In this document: positions 11,670 through 21,398 of the stretch, piece by piece
Layout of the letters: the number at the start of each line of letters is the position of its first letter
Numbering within the stretch: the first letter of the stretch is position 1
Source: Utricularia gibba
Taxonomy: Eukaryota > Streptophyta > Magnoliopsida > Lamiales > Lentibulariaceae
Length of the DNA stretch: 64,000 bases
Direction of reading: 5' to 3'
Assembly: GCA_002189035.1 (NCBI GenBank)
Contig: CM007990.1
Location: 1 to 64,000, forward strand
Notes under the pieces: model-generated
What the model saw: only the letters and a program-made list of their open reading frames with translations
The model's database searches: none
What the model was told of the DNA's origin: nothing
Position numbers and translations under genes: made by a program

Positions 11670-11915
11670 TTACAGCTGAGTAGCTAACCGACTCGGCGGC
11701 GGCTGCATTTCTTCATCGACGGAGGGCTTAGGTGGTGGGAGGGGAATGCCTCCAGCTTTTGTGGGAACTGTTACCTGCTGCTTGGGAGTAGGAGTAGTGA
11801 GGAGGACGTCATCGGGATGGCCGGACCTCGTGGAGAGATCGTCCGTGAGGAACAGAAAGCTCTGCGATGGGCGGCGCTGGTGAAGGCTTTTGGTCTTGCG
11901 CTGGGGTTGAGACAT
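11670..11915 (-). CDS. Small unknown basic proline-rich protein (81 aa)
   Basis: A short intact frame of 81 codons. The N-terminus is strongly basic (SQPQRKTKSLHQRRPSQ), the middle carries a mixed motif (FLFLTDDLSTRSGHPDD), and the rest is rich in Pro and Thr (IPLPPPKPSVDEE). There is no signal peptide, membrane helix or catalytic motif. A TATA box lies at the right distance upstream (11974-11983), and the leader is short and free of competing ATGs. I do not recognise the family and propose no function. An untranslated role or a chance frame remains possible, but the promoter arrangement and non-random composition favour a real gene. Confidence 0.55.
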   Translation of the reverse strand: MSQPQRKTKSLHQRRPSQSFLFLTDDLSTRSGHPDDVLLTTPTPKQQVTVPTKAGGIPLPPPKPSVDEEMQPPPSRLATQL

Positions 11916-11973
11916 TTTTCCCTTGTTTTTTTTCTTTGAAATTGTTGGCTTAAATGGTTGGTTGGGTTGGGGG

Positions 11974-11983
11974 TATTATTTAT
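11974..11983 (-). promoter_or_regulatory. TATA box of the small 81-residue gene
   Basis: On the minus strand the sequence reads TATAAATAAT, about 60 bases upstream of the ATG at 11915. The spacing fits a plant TATA box. Confidence 0.5.
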
Positions 11984-13181
11984 AGGCAAGAAGTTGGGTT
12001 GGGGCAGACAGTTAATGGTCATTAATTCGAATCCAAGCTCATCCAAAGGTGTCTTTGTGTGTGGAACAGTGGAAGTGAACGATTCAACCTTCATTCAAAA
12101 CACAAAAACAAAAGGCAAAATTATATTATTGGTATTGTTGTTGTTGTTGTTGTTGTTGTTATCCTGCTACCGTAATGTAACGAAGAGACACAACGTTAGG
12201 GGGAGGAGGAGGAGGAGGAGCGGAGTGGATGAGATTTGCTCTGTACTGCTGCTGTCTCACTCCAATTCAAACTGGATCCAAGCAAGGGTCCACGATCATC
12301 CATCTGCGGCGATAGCATCTAGCACCGGAAACTTCAAACTAGCATGTAGGCTGTAGCCGCGCCGAGGGACCTCCTTACTGTTGCCATTTTAATCTTATTG
12401 TTATAGCTTAGGTCACAACTCTATGCCATGGGCAAGGTTTACTCTCTTTCCATTCTTCGTTCTTGACTACCCTTCTCGAAGAGAAAACGGCAGGTCGGCA
12501 GCCAGTCCACATGGTCAAACCAGGAACACTTTTTCCTTGTGATTTAGTAATTTCTCCTGGCGGCGTCCTTCCACATCCTCCTCTCTCGTAACCCCATCAA
12601 ATAACACACATGATGCACATACACTCACATGCATCTTTTCTTTCTCTGCACACTACATGCATATCGCCAGTGTTTGTGGTTTTATTGCTATGCACTAAAA
12701 TGCAGTACAGCATGCATGTGATCTAGCAATTACTTTGATCTGGACCAAGAAAGTTTGATTTGGACCTGTCGATTGGGCTTGCAATGAATGTCGGCATGGA
12801 CTATTTTATTCACAATATCTATTTGCATATAACTCCAGAAAAAGAAAATCAAGTCGGCAGCCCTTTTTGTTCTTTTGTGACATATCACTAGCTCAAGATG
12901 TAGGTACTTGGCTGTGCTTTCTTGCACTATTTGACTCCACTTTAGCATATGCTGCATCAACACGAGTACATAAATAATCTTGTACTCCCTTCCTTAAATT
13001 GTAGTATTCATGAAATAACTATATAATTCACCCGTTAAGGATACATATATATGAAAGCATAACCTCATTGTGCCCTAACTGCTATTTTTAAGAGTGAGAG
13101 GTGGAATCAGCCTGGCTGTGTGTCTAGGAAGAGCGACCCCACGATTTATTTTCCTAATATTTTCTGTCATTCTCTTCATTT
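11984..13181. other. Intergenic with TTG and GGA microsatellites
   Basis: Holds a (TTG)n run of about nine units at 12130-12160 and a short (GGA)n tract near 12200-12220, which create spurious open frames. AT-rich sequence precedes the next PPR gene. No coding sequence or RNA gene is supported. Confidence 0.55.
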
Positions 13182-14740
13182 ATGCGTCTCCAAATTGATA
13201 TGGGTATTGTTTCCGTGGCAACCCTAAGTATGATTACGAGGCAATGTTGTGGCTACCTTCTAAATCGTACACTTCACTTAGCATTCGCTCCTGGTAAGCC
13301 TAGTCATCCTGTTAATTCGTTCAAGCAGGCTACTGCTCACCAACTAGTCGACGAAATGCCTGATCCAAATGTAGAATCAGCGACAACATGGATTGGGCGC
13401 CTTGCAAATAATGGCAGACACCGGGAAGCCATATTTCATTTCTCCAGGATGTTTCTACTGGGGACATCGTACCAAATGAGTACACATTAGGAACGGTAAT
13501 CCATTCATCTGTACTTCTTAAGGATCTGGACCTTGGGCGACAAATTCACTCTCACGCGACAAAAATCAATCTTAGCTGCAATGTCTTCGTGGGGAGTGCG
13601 ATATTGGATCTTTATGACAAGTTAAGCAATTTTTCTGACGCCCTGACGGCTTTCCAGGATATTAAAGATCCGAATGTTGTTTCTTACACAACTTTGATTC
13701 GTGTTTATATGAAAGAAGGAAGGCTGAATGAAGCTCGGATGGTTTTTCGATCGATGCCTAGGAGAAATGTGGTTTCATGGAACACCATGATCAGTGGATA
13801 CAGCCAATTTGGCGAAAATGAGCAGGCTTTGACTTCCTTCATTGAGATGTTGAGAGAGGGAGTTATTCCTAGCCAATCTTCTTACCCGTGTGCCGTTGTG
13901 TGTGCAGCCAACCTTGGTGCTCTTGGAACAGGCAGGAGCATTCACGCCAGTGCAATTAAATTCTTAGGTGAACTTGGCTTGTTTCTCTCCAGTTCCTTGG
14001 TAAGTTTCTATGCCAAGTGTGGAGTCATGGAGGATGGCCTTCTGATGTTCATGAATATGAAGGAGAAAAACATAGTTTCCTGGAATGCTTGCATTTGTGG
14101 TCATGCACAGAATGGGCAAGGGAAAGAAGCGATACAAGTCTATAGAATGATGAGAGAAGGCGGCATAGAACCAAATAGCGTCACGCTTCTCGGATTGCTA
14201 ACAGCAATCAGCCATGCTGGTCTAGTTGAAGATGGCTATAGGTATTTTAACGAGGCAAGGCAAAAGGGCACAAGTCTCCTTACGGCAGAACATTATGCGT
14301 GCATGATTGATTTGCTGTCGCGGTCAGGGAGGTTTCGGGAAGCTGAAATGTTTATTCACGATCTGCCATTTGATCCAGGTGTTGGGTTCTGGAAGGCACT
14401 GCTTGGTGGATGTCAAGTGCATTCGAACACGAAGTTGGGAGAGGCTGCAATAAGGAAGATCTTGGATTTGAATCCTGGAGATATATCTTCTTATGTAATG
14501 CTTTCTAATGCTCTGTCTGCTGCAGGGAGATGGGAGAACGTAGTGGATATAAGAGGAATGATGAAGAACAAGGGGCTAACCAGAGTTCCTGGTAACAGCT
14601 GGATAGAAATCAAAAGCAAAGTTCATGTGTTTGTCACAGGAGATAGAAACCACAGCAATATGCACGAAATTCACACGCTAATCGGATTTCACATCCAACA
14701 TGCAGTGGACTATGAAGTGGCAATCGATGATGTGGCTTAG
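13182..14740 (+). CDS. PPR protein of the E subclass, At5g42450-like, with a frameshift
   Basis: A PLS-class pentatricopeptide repeat protein that matches Arabidopsis At5g42450 (predicted mitochondrial) block for block: NVESATTWIGRLA, PNEYTLGTVIHSS, NVFVGSAILDLY, DPNVVSYTTLI, RRNVVSWNTMISGYSQ, HYACMIDLLSRSGRF, DPGVGFWKALLGGCQVHS, ISSYVMLSNALSAAGRWE and the E-domain ending NSWIEIKSKVHVFV. The gene has no intron. The first 92 codons are in one frame and everything after about 13463 is in another, with perfect homology on both sides. One base is missing in a short G run (13460-13463). No DYW domain follows the E region, as in the Arabidopsis protein. Such proteins take part in organellar RNA editing or processing. 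The single lesion may be a sequencing error; if real, the gene is newly inactivated. Confidence 0.8.
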
Positions 14741-15026
14741 CTTGATTCTAACGCAGGTGGATATCACTTTCCTTTTGTAACATATATAATCATCTTCAGG
14801 GCACATTCGTCTGAAGTGATACTTTCAAAGAATCTGAATGATCAAACAACGAAAGCCAATGTTAGTTATTGAAACTGAAGCAAGGACACTAACACATTGA
14901 AAAATGCCGCATTACCGGTGCAAAACATAAAACTTGAGTTGTCAAACATCCATGACATAACATAAACTTGGGTGCCATCGGTACCACTCACCCGAGTAAT
15001 AGAACAAATCAGAATATTATCGAAAT

Positions 15027-16210
<1,184 letters not shown>

Positions 16211-16447
16211 TGCAACCATATGTAGCTCTCACCCTTCCATAGAAGCACTCAGCTGCCAAAAAAACCAAGAAGAATAGCATCAGCCACACTGTAAGATTCA
16301 ACATGAACTTTATTTTCTGCTAATGAGAAAGCGAGAACCTGACCTGCTCCCGACGCAGGGTTCTACTGGAGAAGTTCAACAATTTATTTAATAGCGAGCC
16401 CATGACATCAGGTCCGTGTCGTCTGAATGAGCTTTTAAAGGGTTTTT

Positions 16448-16453
16448 TGGGCC
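16448..16453 (+). promoter_or_regulatory. Site II motif (TGGGCC) upstream of L23a
   Basis: TGGGCC (GGCCCA on the gene's strand) lies 240 bases upstream of the L23a ATG. Site II elements are bound by TCP factors and are typical of ribosomal protein promoters in plants. A single six-base match is weak alone; its place in front of a ribosomal protein gene is what makes it plausible. Confidence 0.45.
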
Positions 16454-16639
16454 ACATAAGGGACCCCATTCAATAGTGGCCGCGGATATCAACAAAAAAT
16501 TATTTATTATTGTAGATGCTCCCTTACACATTTCTCAGAACTTTCCCAGCTTCGTCCGCTCTTGGTCGCAATTCTCCTCCTTTTTTTCGTTCCTATTGGA
16601 CTTGACAATCGATGTTTCGAAGTGCTGGCCTGTGAATCT

Positions 16640-16776
16640 AATGGAAACACAAAGAGGGGTTTGTCTCTCTCAATGGAGGATGGATAACAGGCCAAGAAAA
16701 AGACCTCGTTTGACGTGGGATGTGGCTCCGGCGATTCCTCCTCCGGAGACAATGCATTCTATGTCTAAACCCTAAA
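16640..16776 (+). pseudogene. Fragment of an AFC (LAMMER) protein kinase, N-terminus only
   Basis: The frame starting METQRGVCLSQ contains MDNRPRKRPRLTWDVAPAIP, a near copy of the N-terminal signature of the plant AFC kinases (CLK/LAMMER family, which phosphorylate SR splicing factors). The match ends at about 16750 (PPPE), after which the frame runs into a telomere-like box and a stop. None of the kinase domain follows. AFC proteins are normally about 400 residues, so this is about one tenth of the gene. It is either a relic or a captured exon. It lies head to head with L23a. Confidence 0.7.
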
Positions 16777-16783
16777 CCCTAAA
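16765..16783 (+). promoter_or_regulatory. Telo-box (interstitial telomere-like motif)
   Basis: The sequence ctaaaccctaaaccctaaa holds two and a half telomere units. The telo-box AAACCCTAA is a known element in promoters of plant ribosomal protein genes and is bound by telomere-repeat-binding and Polycomb-recruiting factors. It is about 555 bases upstream of the L23a start, which is farther than usual, so a role there is uncertain. It could also be a scrap of telomere DNA inserted during break repair. Confidence 0.5.
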
Positions 16784-16824
16784 TCAGTTGTAACCATTAT
16801 CCTCATCTTTGCCTCATAGAACTA

Positions 16825-17332
16825 AGAAAGCACTACCAACTGCCAAAGCTGGAGTCTGGGGCATGTGCTGCCCTTGCTCCCATTGAAGAAGAGTGCGTTG
16901 TATCTGAAGACAGCCTAGGAGAAGAATTTGGGTGCTGGCGCATGTCTTATGCAGTTGATGTGCTGGTTGGCTCGGGTATTGAAGAGACGTACTTCAGCAT
17001 CTTAGGAACACACTGGAATTATCCAGATAATACGCTGGACCCAGGCCTGTTTAACGATCTCGAAGTAAGTACGGCACTGGAGTCCCTTAGGGGACATCCG
17101 ATAAAATTGGAACGGCACCGGAAACTAGAGGGTCCGAGTCAGAGAGGAAGCTACTTTTTGACCTATTAAATTCAGGTTTGTCACAGATCTTCCAAGATCA
17201 TGTTGAATCTTACCCCGGGATGACGTCAAAAGTAGCGGGACGGCTTGATTCCAATAGAGAAAAGGAAGCAGTCGGCGATGCAATCGCCAGATTGATCAGC
17301 CCGGAGAAGCATCAAGTGTGCTAAACAAGAAA
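16825..17332 (+). pseudogene. Fragment of a DUF4378 (LONGIFOLIA/TRM-like) gene
   Basis: Two open blocks match the C-terminal DUF4378 domain of the plant LONGIFOLIA/TRM family. The first, in the frame through 16942-17064, reads YAVDVLVGSGIEETYF ... WNYPDNTLDPGLFNDLE. The second begins at 17136 in another frame and reads ESERKLLFDLLNSGL ... LISPEKHQVC before a stop. The usual domain order (a VLVASG motif, a PLDP-LF motif, then RKLLFD-VN) is kept. A GTAAGT donor directly after NDLE explains the frame change as an intron of about 65 bases. The large N-terminal part of such proteins (600-1000 residues) and the usual end of the domain are absent. It appears to be a gene piece, possibly mobilised together with the AFC fragment. 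Confidence 0.6.
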
Positions 17333-17939
17333 CCCATGATGGATACCTGATTACTCCATTATTTTTTTGGCTGAGTCGTGAATCAAATGCAACTGCAACC
17401 ACGGACTCAAGCATCTTCTAAGTGAGTTCCCAGCAACCAGAGACATGAAAAGGAGCTACCGAACTGACGGCGAATGATGAAGTCCTGAAGATCCGAGAAA
17501 ATGTGAGCTCCGAAGAAGGACGCGGCGCAGTTCCGGAGCACACCAAGGGAAATAAATCTGATTCAAGCCCTGAAAGATGTCTCGTTGTTCTTGGGCCCGA
17601 ATACTCAAGCCTTCTGGGCCAGAACTCTACTCAAGACCCCAGCCCACGGAAGCAGTCCAGGATACCGGGTATGCCGTACAAACAGGCAAGAAAGAAGACT
17701 ACTCTACGAGATGAAGGCAACGGTCGATTCCTAGCCCTGACAAGATCTAACGGGCGACATTCCACTTTGTATATAAATCTCCTCTAAGTCAGCAAGAAAA
17801 ATACGTCCTTTAGGCGTACAACAATTTTCAATTCTTACAAACTCTCTCAATATCATGCTCAACCACAAAAGAGCTCTTCAACAATCAATGTTTTTCAAAG
17901 CACTTAAACGAACAACCCAGGGGGTAAAAAGTAGAGATC
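17333..17939. other. Unassigned region with a promoter-like stretch
   Basis: An open frame at 17503-17787 (94 codons, rich in Arg and Ser) is not recognisable. It is followed by TATATAAAT near 17769 and a CT/CA-rich stretch of about 130 bases, which looks like the promoter and leader part of an LTR or of a lost gene. No matching second LTR, primer-binding site or polyprotein is seen, so I do not call a transposon. Confidence 0.35.
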
Positions 17940-18013
17940 CGACCACAGTGGGAGTCGAACCCACGACCTTCTGATCCGAAGTCAGACGCGCTAATCCACT
18001 GCGCTATGCGGTC
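17940..18013 (-). tRNA. tRNA-Arg (anticodon TCG)
   Basis: Read on the minus strand the sequence folds into a complete cloverleaf: 7-bp acceptor stem (GACCGCA with TGTGGTC, one G-T pair), D arm (GCGCAGTGGATTAGCGC), anticodon stem TCTGA/TCAGA with loop CTTCGGA giving anticodon TCG, and T arm with GGTTCGACTCC. The discriminator base is G. There is no intron and no encoded CCA, as expected for a nuclear tRNA gene. It decodes the Arg codon CGA. It lies about 100 bases upstream of, and divergent from, the CAND7-like gene. Confidence 0.97.
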
Positions 18014-18110
18014 ATTGGCAAAGCAATGCAATATTTAATATAAAAGACCAACACAGGTGAAACTACTATAAACCTACACCCACCGTAACGCCTTCTTTCG
18101 CCGGAACGAA

Positions 18111-19421
18111 ATGACGAAGATGCCTGTCCTTCTCTCCCTTTTCCTTCTGCTGCTTCGCTTCTCCATGGCCGAGATCAAGAACCTTAAGATTTCGTCAGAT
18201 TCTCGCTCGATGATACTCTTCGAACGATTCGGATTCACGCATACCGGTCACGCCACGATCACAGTCTCAGGCGTCTCCGTCATTTCCGGTGTTTCTTCCG
18301 CGGACTCATCTCAATTAGGTTTCTTCCTTCTCTCTGAAGAATCCCTGATTCAAGTGCTGCTTGAGCTGCAATCTAATCCTTCCTTTTGCGTCCTTGATTC
18401 GAAGTATATTAATCTTCTATTTACCTTAAGAGATCTCTCCCCTCCACCCTCTTCCTCGTTCAATCTCTCTTACCCTGTGACCGCTCCTAATGAATATTCG
18501 CTGTTTTTTGCCAACTGTGCACCTGAATCGAAGGTGTCCATGGACGTAAGGACCGAGCTTTATAATATGGATGGTCGTGGGAGAAATCAGAAGGACTATT
18601 TATCTGCTGGGTTAACTCAATTACCCACTTTGTATTTCTGTTTCTCAGTTCTTTATGTTTCCTTTCTGGGGTACTGGATCTATTTCTGCTTCCTGAATAA
18701 GAAATCTGTGCATAGGATTCATTTGCTCATGGGTCTTTTGGTGATTATGAAAGCACTGAACTTGCTTTGTGCTGCTGAGGATAAGCATTACGTTAAGGTT
18801 ACAGGGACACCGCATGGATGGGATATATTGTTTTACATTTTCCAGTTTATCAGGGCTGTCTTGCTATTCACTGTCATAGTTTTGATCGGTACTGGGTGGT
18901 CTTTTCTGAAGCCCTTTCTGCAGGAGAGGGAGAAGAAGGTGTTGATGATTGTCATCCCATTGCAGGTCCTGGCTAATGTAGCCTTCATTGTAATTGGGGA
19001 GACAGGGCCTTTCATTAAGGATTGGGTGACCTGGAATCAGGTTTTCTTACTGGTAGATATCGTTTGTTGCTCTGCAATTATCTTCCCTATTGTTTGGTCC
19101 ATTCGGTCTCTGAGGGAGACGTCCAAGACTGATGGCAAGGCTGCAAGAAACCTAGCAAAGCTTACGCTTTTTAGGCAGTTCTACATTGTTGTGATCGGAT
19201 ACCTGTACTTCACCAGGATCGTAGTGTTTGCTCTGAGGACAATCTCTGCTTATAAGTATCAGTGGGTAGCTAATGCGGGTGAAGAGATTGCAAGTCTTGC
19301 TTTCTATGTGATCATCTTTTACATGTTTAGGCCACTTGAGAAGAATGAGTACTTTGTACTTGACGAGGTGGATGAAGAGGCTGCAGAAGTTGCTCTTCGT
19401 GAGGAAGAGTTCGAACTTTGA
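18111..19421 (+). CDS. CAND7: Seven-helix receptor-like protein, CAND6/CAND7 type
   Basis: An intact single-exon protein of 436 residues of the lung seven-transmembrane receptor (GOST) family, matching the Arabidopsis candidate GPCRs CAND6/CAND7. Residues 1-20 are a signal peptide (VLLSLFLLLLRFSMAE). Residues about 21-165 form the lumenal beta-rich domain. Seven hydrophobic helices follow, from about 172 (LPTLYFCFSVLYVSFLGYWI) to about 410. The last intracellular tail is acidic (DEVDEEAAEVALREEEFEL). Conserved family pieces are HRIHLLMGLLVIMKALNLLC, HGWDILFYIFQFIRA, and YLYFTRIVVFAL. The family was proposed as G-protein-coupled receptors, but structural work on animal members points to roles in Golgi-to-endosome trafficking; which applies here is open. 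The first of two ATGs (MTKMP) is chosen. The 3' side carries a tandem duplication. Confidence 0.9.
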   Translation: MTKMPVLLSLFLLLLRFSMAEIKNLKISSDSRSMILFERFGFTHTGHATITVSGVSVISGVSSADSSQLGFFLLSEESLIQVLLELQSNPSFCVLDSKYINLLFTLRDLSPPPSSSFNLSYPVTAPNEYSLFFANCAPESKVSMDVRTELYNMDGRGRNQKDYLSAGLTQLPTLYFCFSVLYVSFLGYWIYFCFLNKKSVHRIHLLMGLLVIMKALNLLCAAEDKHYVKVTGTPHGWDILFYIFQFIRAVLLFTVIVLIGTGWSFLKPFLQEREKKVLMIVIPLQVLANVAFIVIGETGPFIKDWVTWNQVFLLVDIVCCSAIIFPIVWSIRSLRETSKTDGKAARNLAKLTLFRQFYIVVIGYLYFTRIVVFALRTISAYKYQWVANAGEEIASLAFYVIIFYMFRPLEKNEYFVLDEVDEEAAEVALREEEFEL

Positions 19422-19501
19422 GGTTGGAATCGGATTGATGCGACGCCCCTGTTGCAATTGATGTTGGTGAGAGTTCTTGTTTGGTGGATATATGAGAGAT
19501 A

Positions 19502-19723
19502 GATTGATGGCTTGAACTTTATGTAAACCTTCTTGTTTTTTTAACTCCGGCAGGTGTGGCCTGCCGCCTCTTGGATTAAGCAGCATCTCTTTGTTTGTTG
19601 TAGTGTCCCTTTAGATTCATGGCTTGAACGTTATGTAAACCCTCTTGTTTTTTAAATCCGGCAGGTGGTCTGCCGCCTCTTGGATTAAGCAGCATTTCTT
19701 TGTTCGTTGTAGTGTCCCTTTAG
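19502..19723 (+). repeat. Tandem duplication of about 110 bp downstream of the CAND7-like gene
   Basis: Copy 1 (19502-19613) and copy 2 (19614-19723) are direct neighbours with about 90 percent identity. Shared marks are ATGGCTTGAAC, TTATGTAAACC, CTCCGGCAGG/ATCCGGCAGG, CTGCCGCCTCTTGGATTAAG and GTAGTGTCCCTTTAG. The first copy starts 80 bases after the stop codon, so one or both are probably in the 3' UTR. Confidence 0.85.
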
Positions 19724-20997
19724 TTAAATAGCAGCCAGATTCTGATGTTGATCCATGTCATTTTCAGAGTCTCTTCGATTTCCGGTGGGTAGCACGGTGG
19801 AGCTCCAATAACTCATGACGGACTTCCTAGCAACTTTTTTCTAATTTTTTTTCAGCTATGAAACAACGTTGGGCAAGAGTGATTCACATCAAAGCTCTGA
19901 TTTTGATTTTTAAATTTACAGAGACCGTGGAAACTATGCTCACGGATGATAAAAGGAACCCATTGCAAGTTGCAACGGCATCATTTTTACCCCATACCTT
20001 CCATTCAAACGGGCTTCTGAAAAACCACAACGTTTTTTAGAAGACGACTGGCCTGGTCGTTGTTTTCTCGTCACTCACCCATGGCCTGGCCCCGGCCTGG
20101 TATCGTTGTATATTTTCATTCTGAAATGGACGCATGGGTTTCCTCTGTACCCTTGTCACGCTGAGTTATACGAGTCTCTTGTTCTAGCCTGCTCGTTTCT
20201 GGGTAAAAGAAAAAAAAGGATGGTTGCTACTAACAATTTGCTATTAACGAAATGAAGTTTTGTATTGTCTATTTCAGTGGATGCATTACCTCAATGTTGG
20301 GTCTCCCCTGAAAATCCAGACTTCATGCGGATTGGCTGCTACTAGCGATTGTTTTGAGAATTGTATTGCTCGGCATCAAATCAGGACAAGATCTTTTCTT
20401 TTTTAAACCTAGCACAAATTCCTTGTTCTTCTCTTCGGCTTTTACTGCTTCACTATCATTGGTGGTAATCAAAAGGATAAAAAGTACTAATACATACACT
20501 GCATTTTCTTCCTTCATCCCTTTGGATCCTAGGCTGCAGTGATGGAATACTTGGCTGAGGGAGTTTTTTGACGAAGAACTTCAATCCCACATTTGGTGGA
20601 ACTTCCTTCAATACCACGACTCAGCCTATGAGGGAGACAATCAAACAAGCTGGCTTCGGAACGCTGGTGGAGAGAATAACTGGTGATCGGACATGTGACT
20701 GGAAGGATAACTGGCAAGAAGACCTCCAAGCCTTGGATTTATCCTGGAAAGTAGGCTGCGAGAGTCACCGGAGGAACTGGAAAAACTCAGGGATCATAGA
20801 TGTTGGGTCAACCACAAAAACGTGAATCCCCGTCGTTCGCCCATCAAGAAATGGACCATTTCTTTCGGAGACAGAAGACAAACCTAGAAAACATTTTTTC
20901 AGTAAGTCGTGGTGATTGTGAATGAGAAGAAACAGCAGGGTCGGTAATGGGAAGCACTAGGAAGAGACGACGACGGCTCCTCCATTGTTTCTAAGGT

Positions 20998-21398
20998 GCA
21001 TAATCAAGATATTCTATGTGATGTACGGGATCACGCGTACGAAAGAAGCAGCGGTTACTGGCCTGGTTACTCTGTTTCCTCTTAAACAAATGTGATTCTG
21101 ATCGGGGCTTCTAGCCTCGATGATAATAGCATAAATCAAATAAGCAAGAAAGAGTTCACAAGTCGCACAAAAAAACACAGCAGTGAGTCGCACATTTATA
21201 CTCACTGGGAAAACCAAAAAATAACAGAAACAGGCGTGGCAGCACCATGCGTGCCTTGCACGAATAGTGCGTGAATCTTGGCGTCCTAACGGTCCGGCGT
21301 CTTTAGCATAATCAAGATATTCTATGTGATGTACGGGATCACGCGTACGAAAGAAGTAGCGGTTACTGGCCTGGTTACTCTGTTTCCTCTTGAACAAA
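20998..21398 (+). repeat. Pair of 93-bp direct repeats, 308 bp apart
   Basis: Copies at 20998-21090 and 21306-21398 differ at only two or three positions. Each starts GCATAATCAAGATATTC and ends at TTTCCTCTTRAACAAA. The 215-bp spacer is unrelated to the repeat. High identity means a recent event: a segmental duplication, or the two terminal parts of a small non-autonomous element. Confidence 0.85.

Noticed and set aside
17503-17900. Possible solo LTR (TATA box followed by a CT/CA-rich leader)
   Set aside because: No second LTR, TG...CA ends, target duplication or polyprotein could be found by eye.
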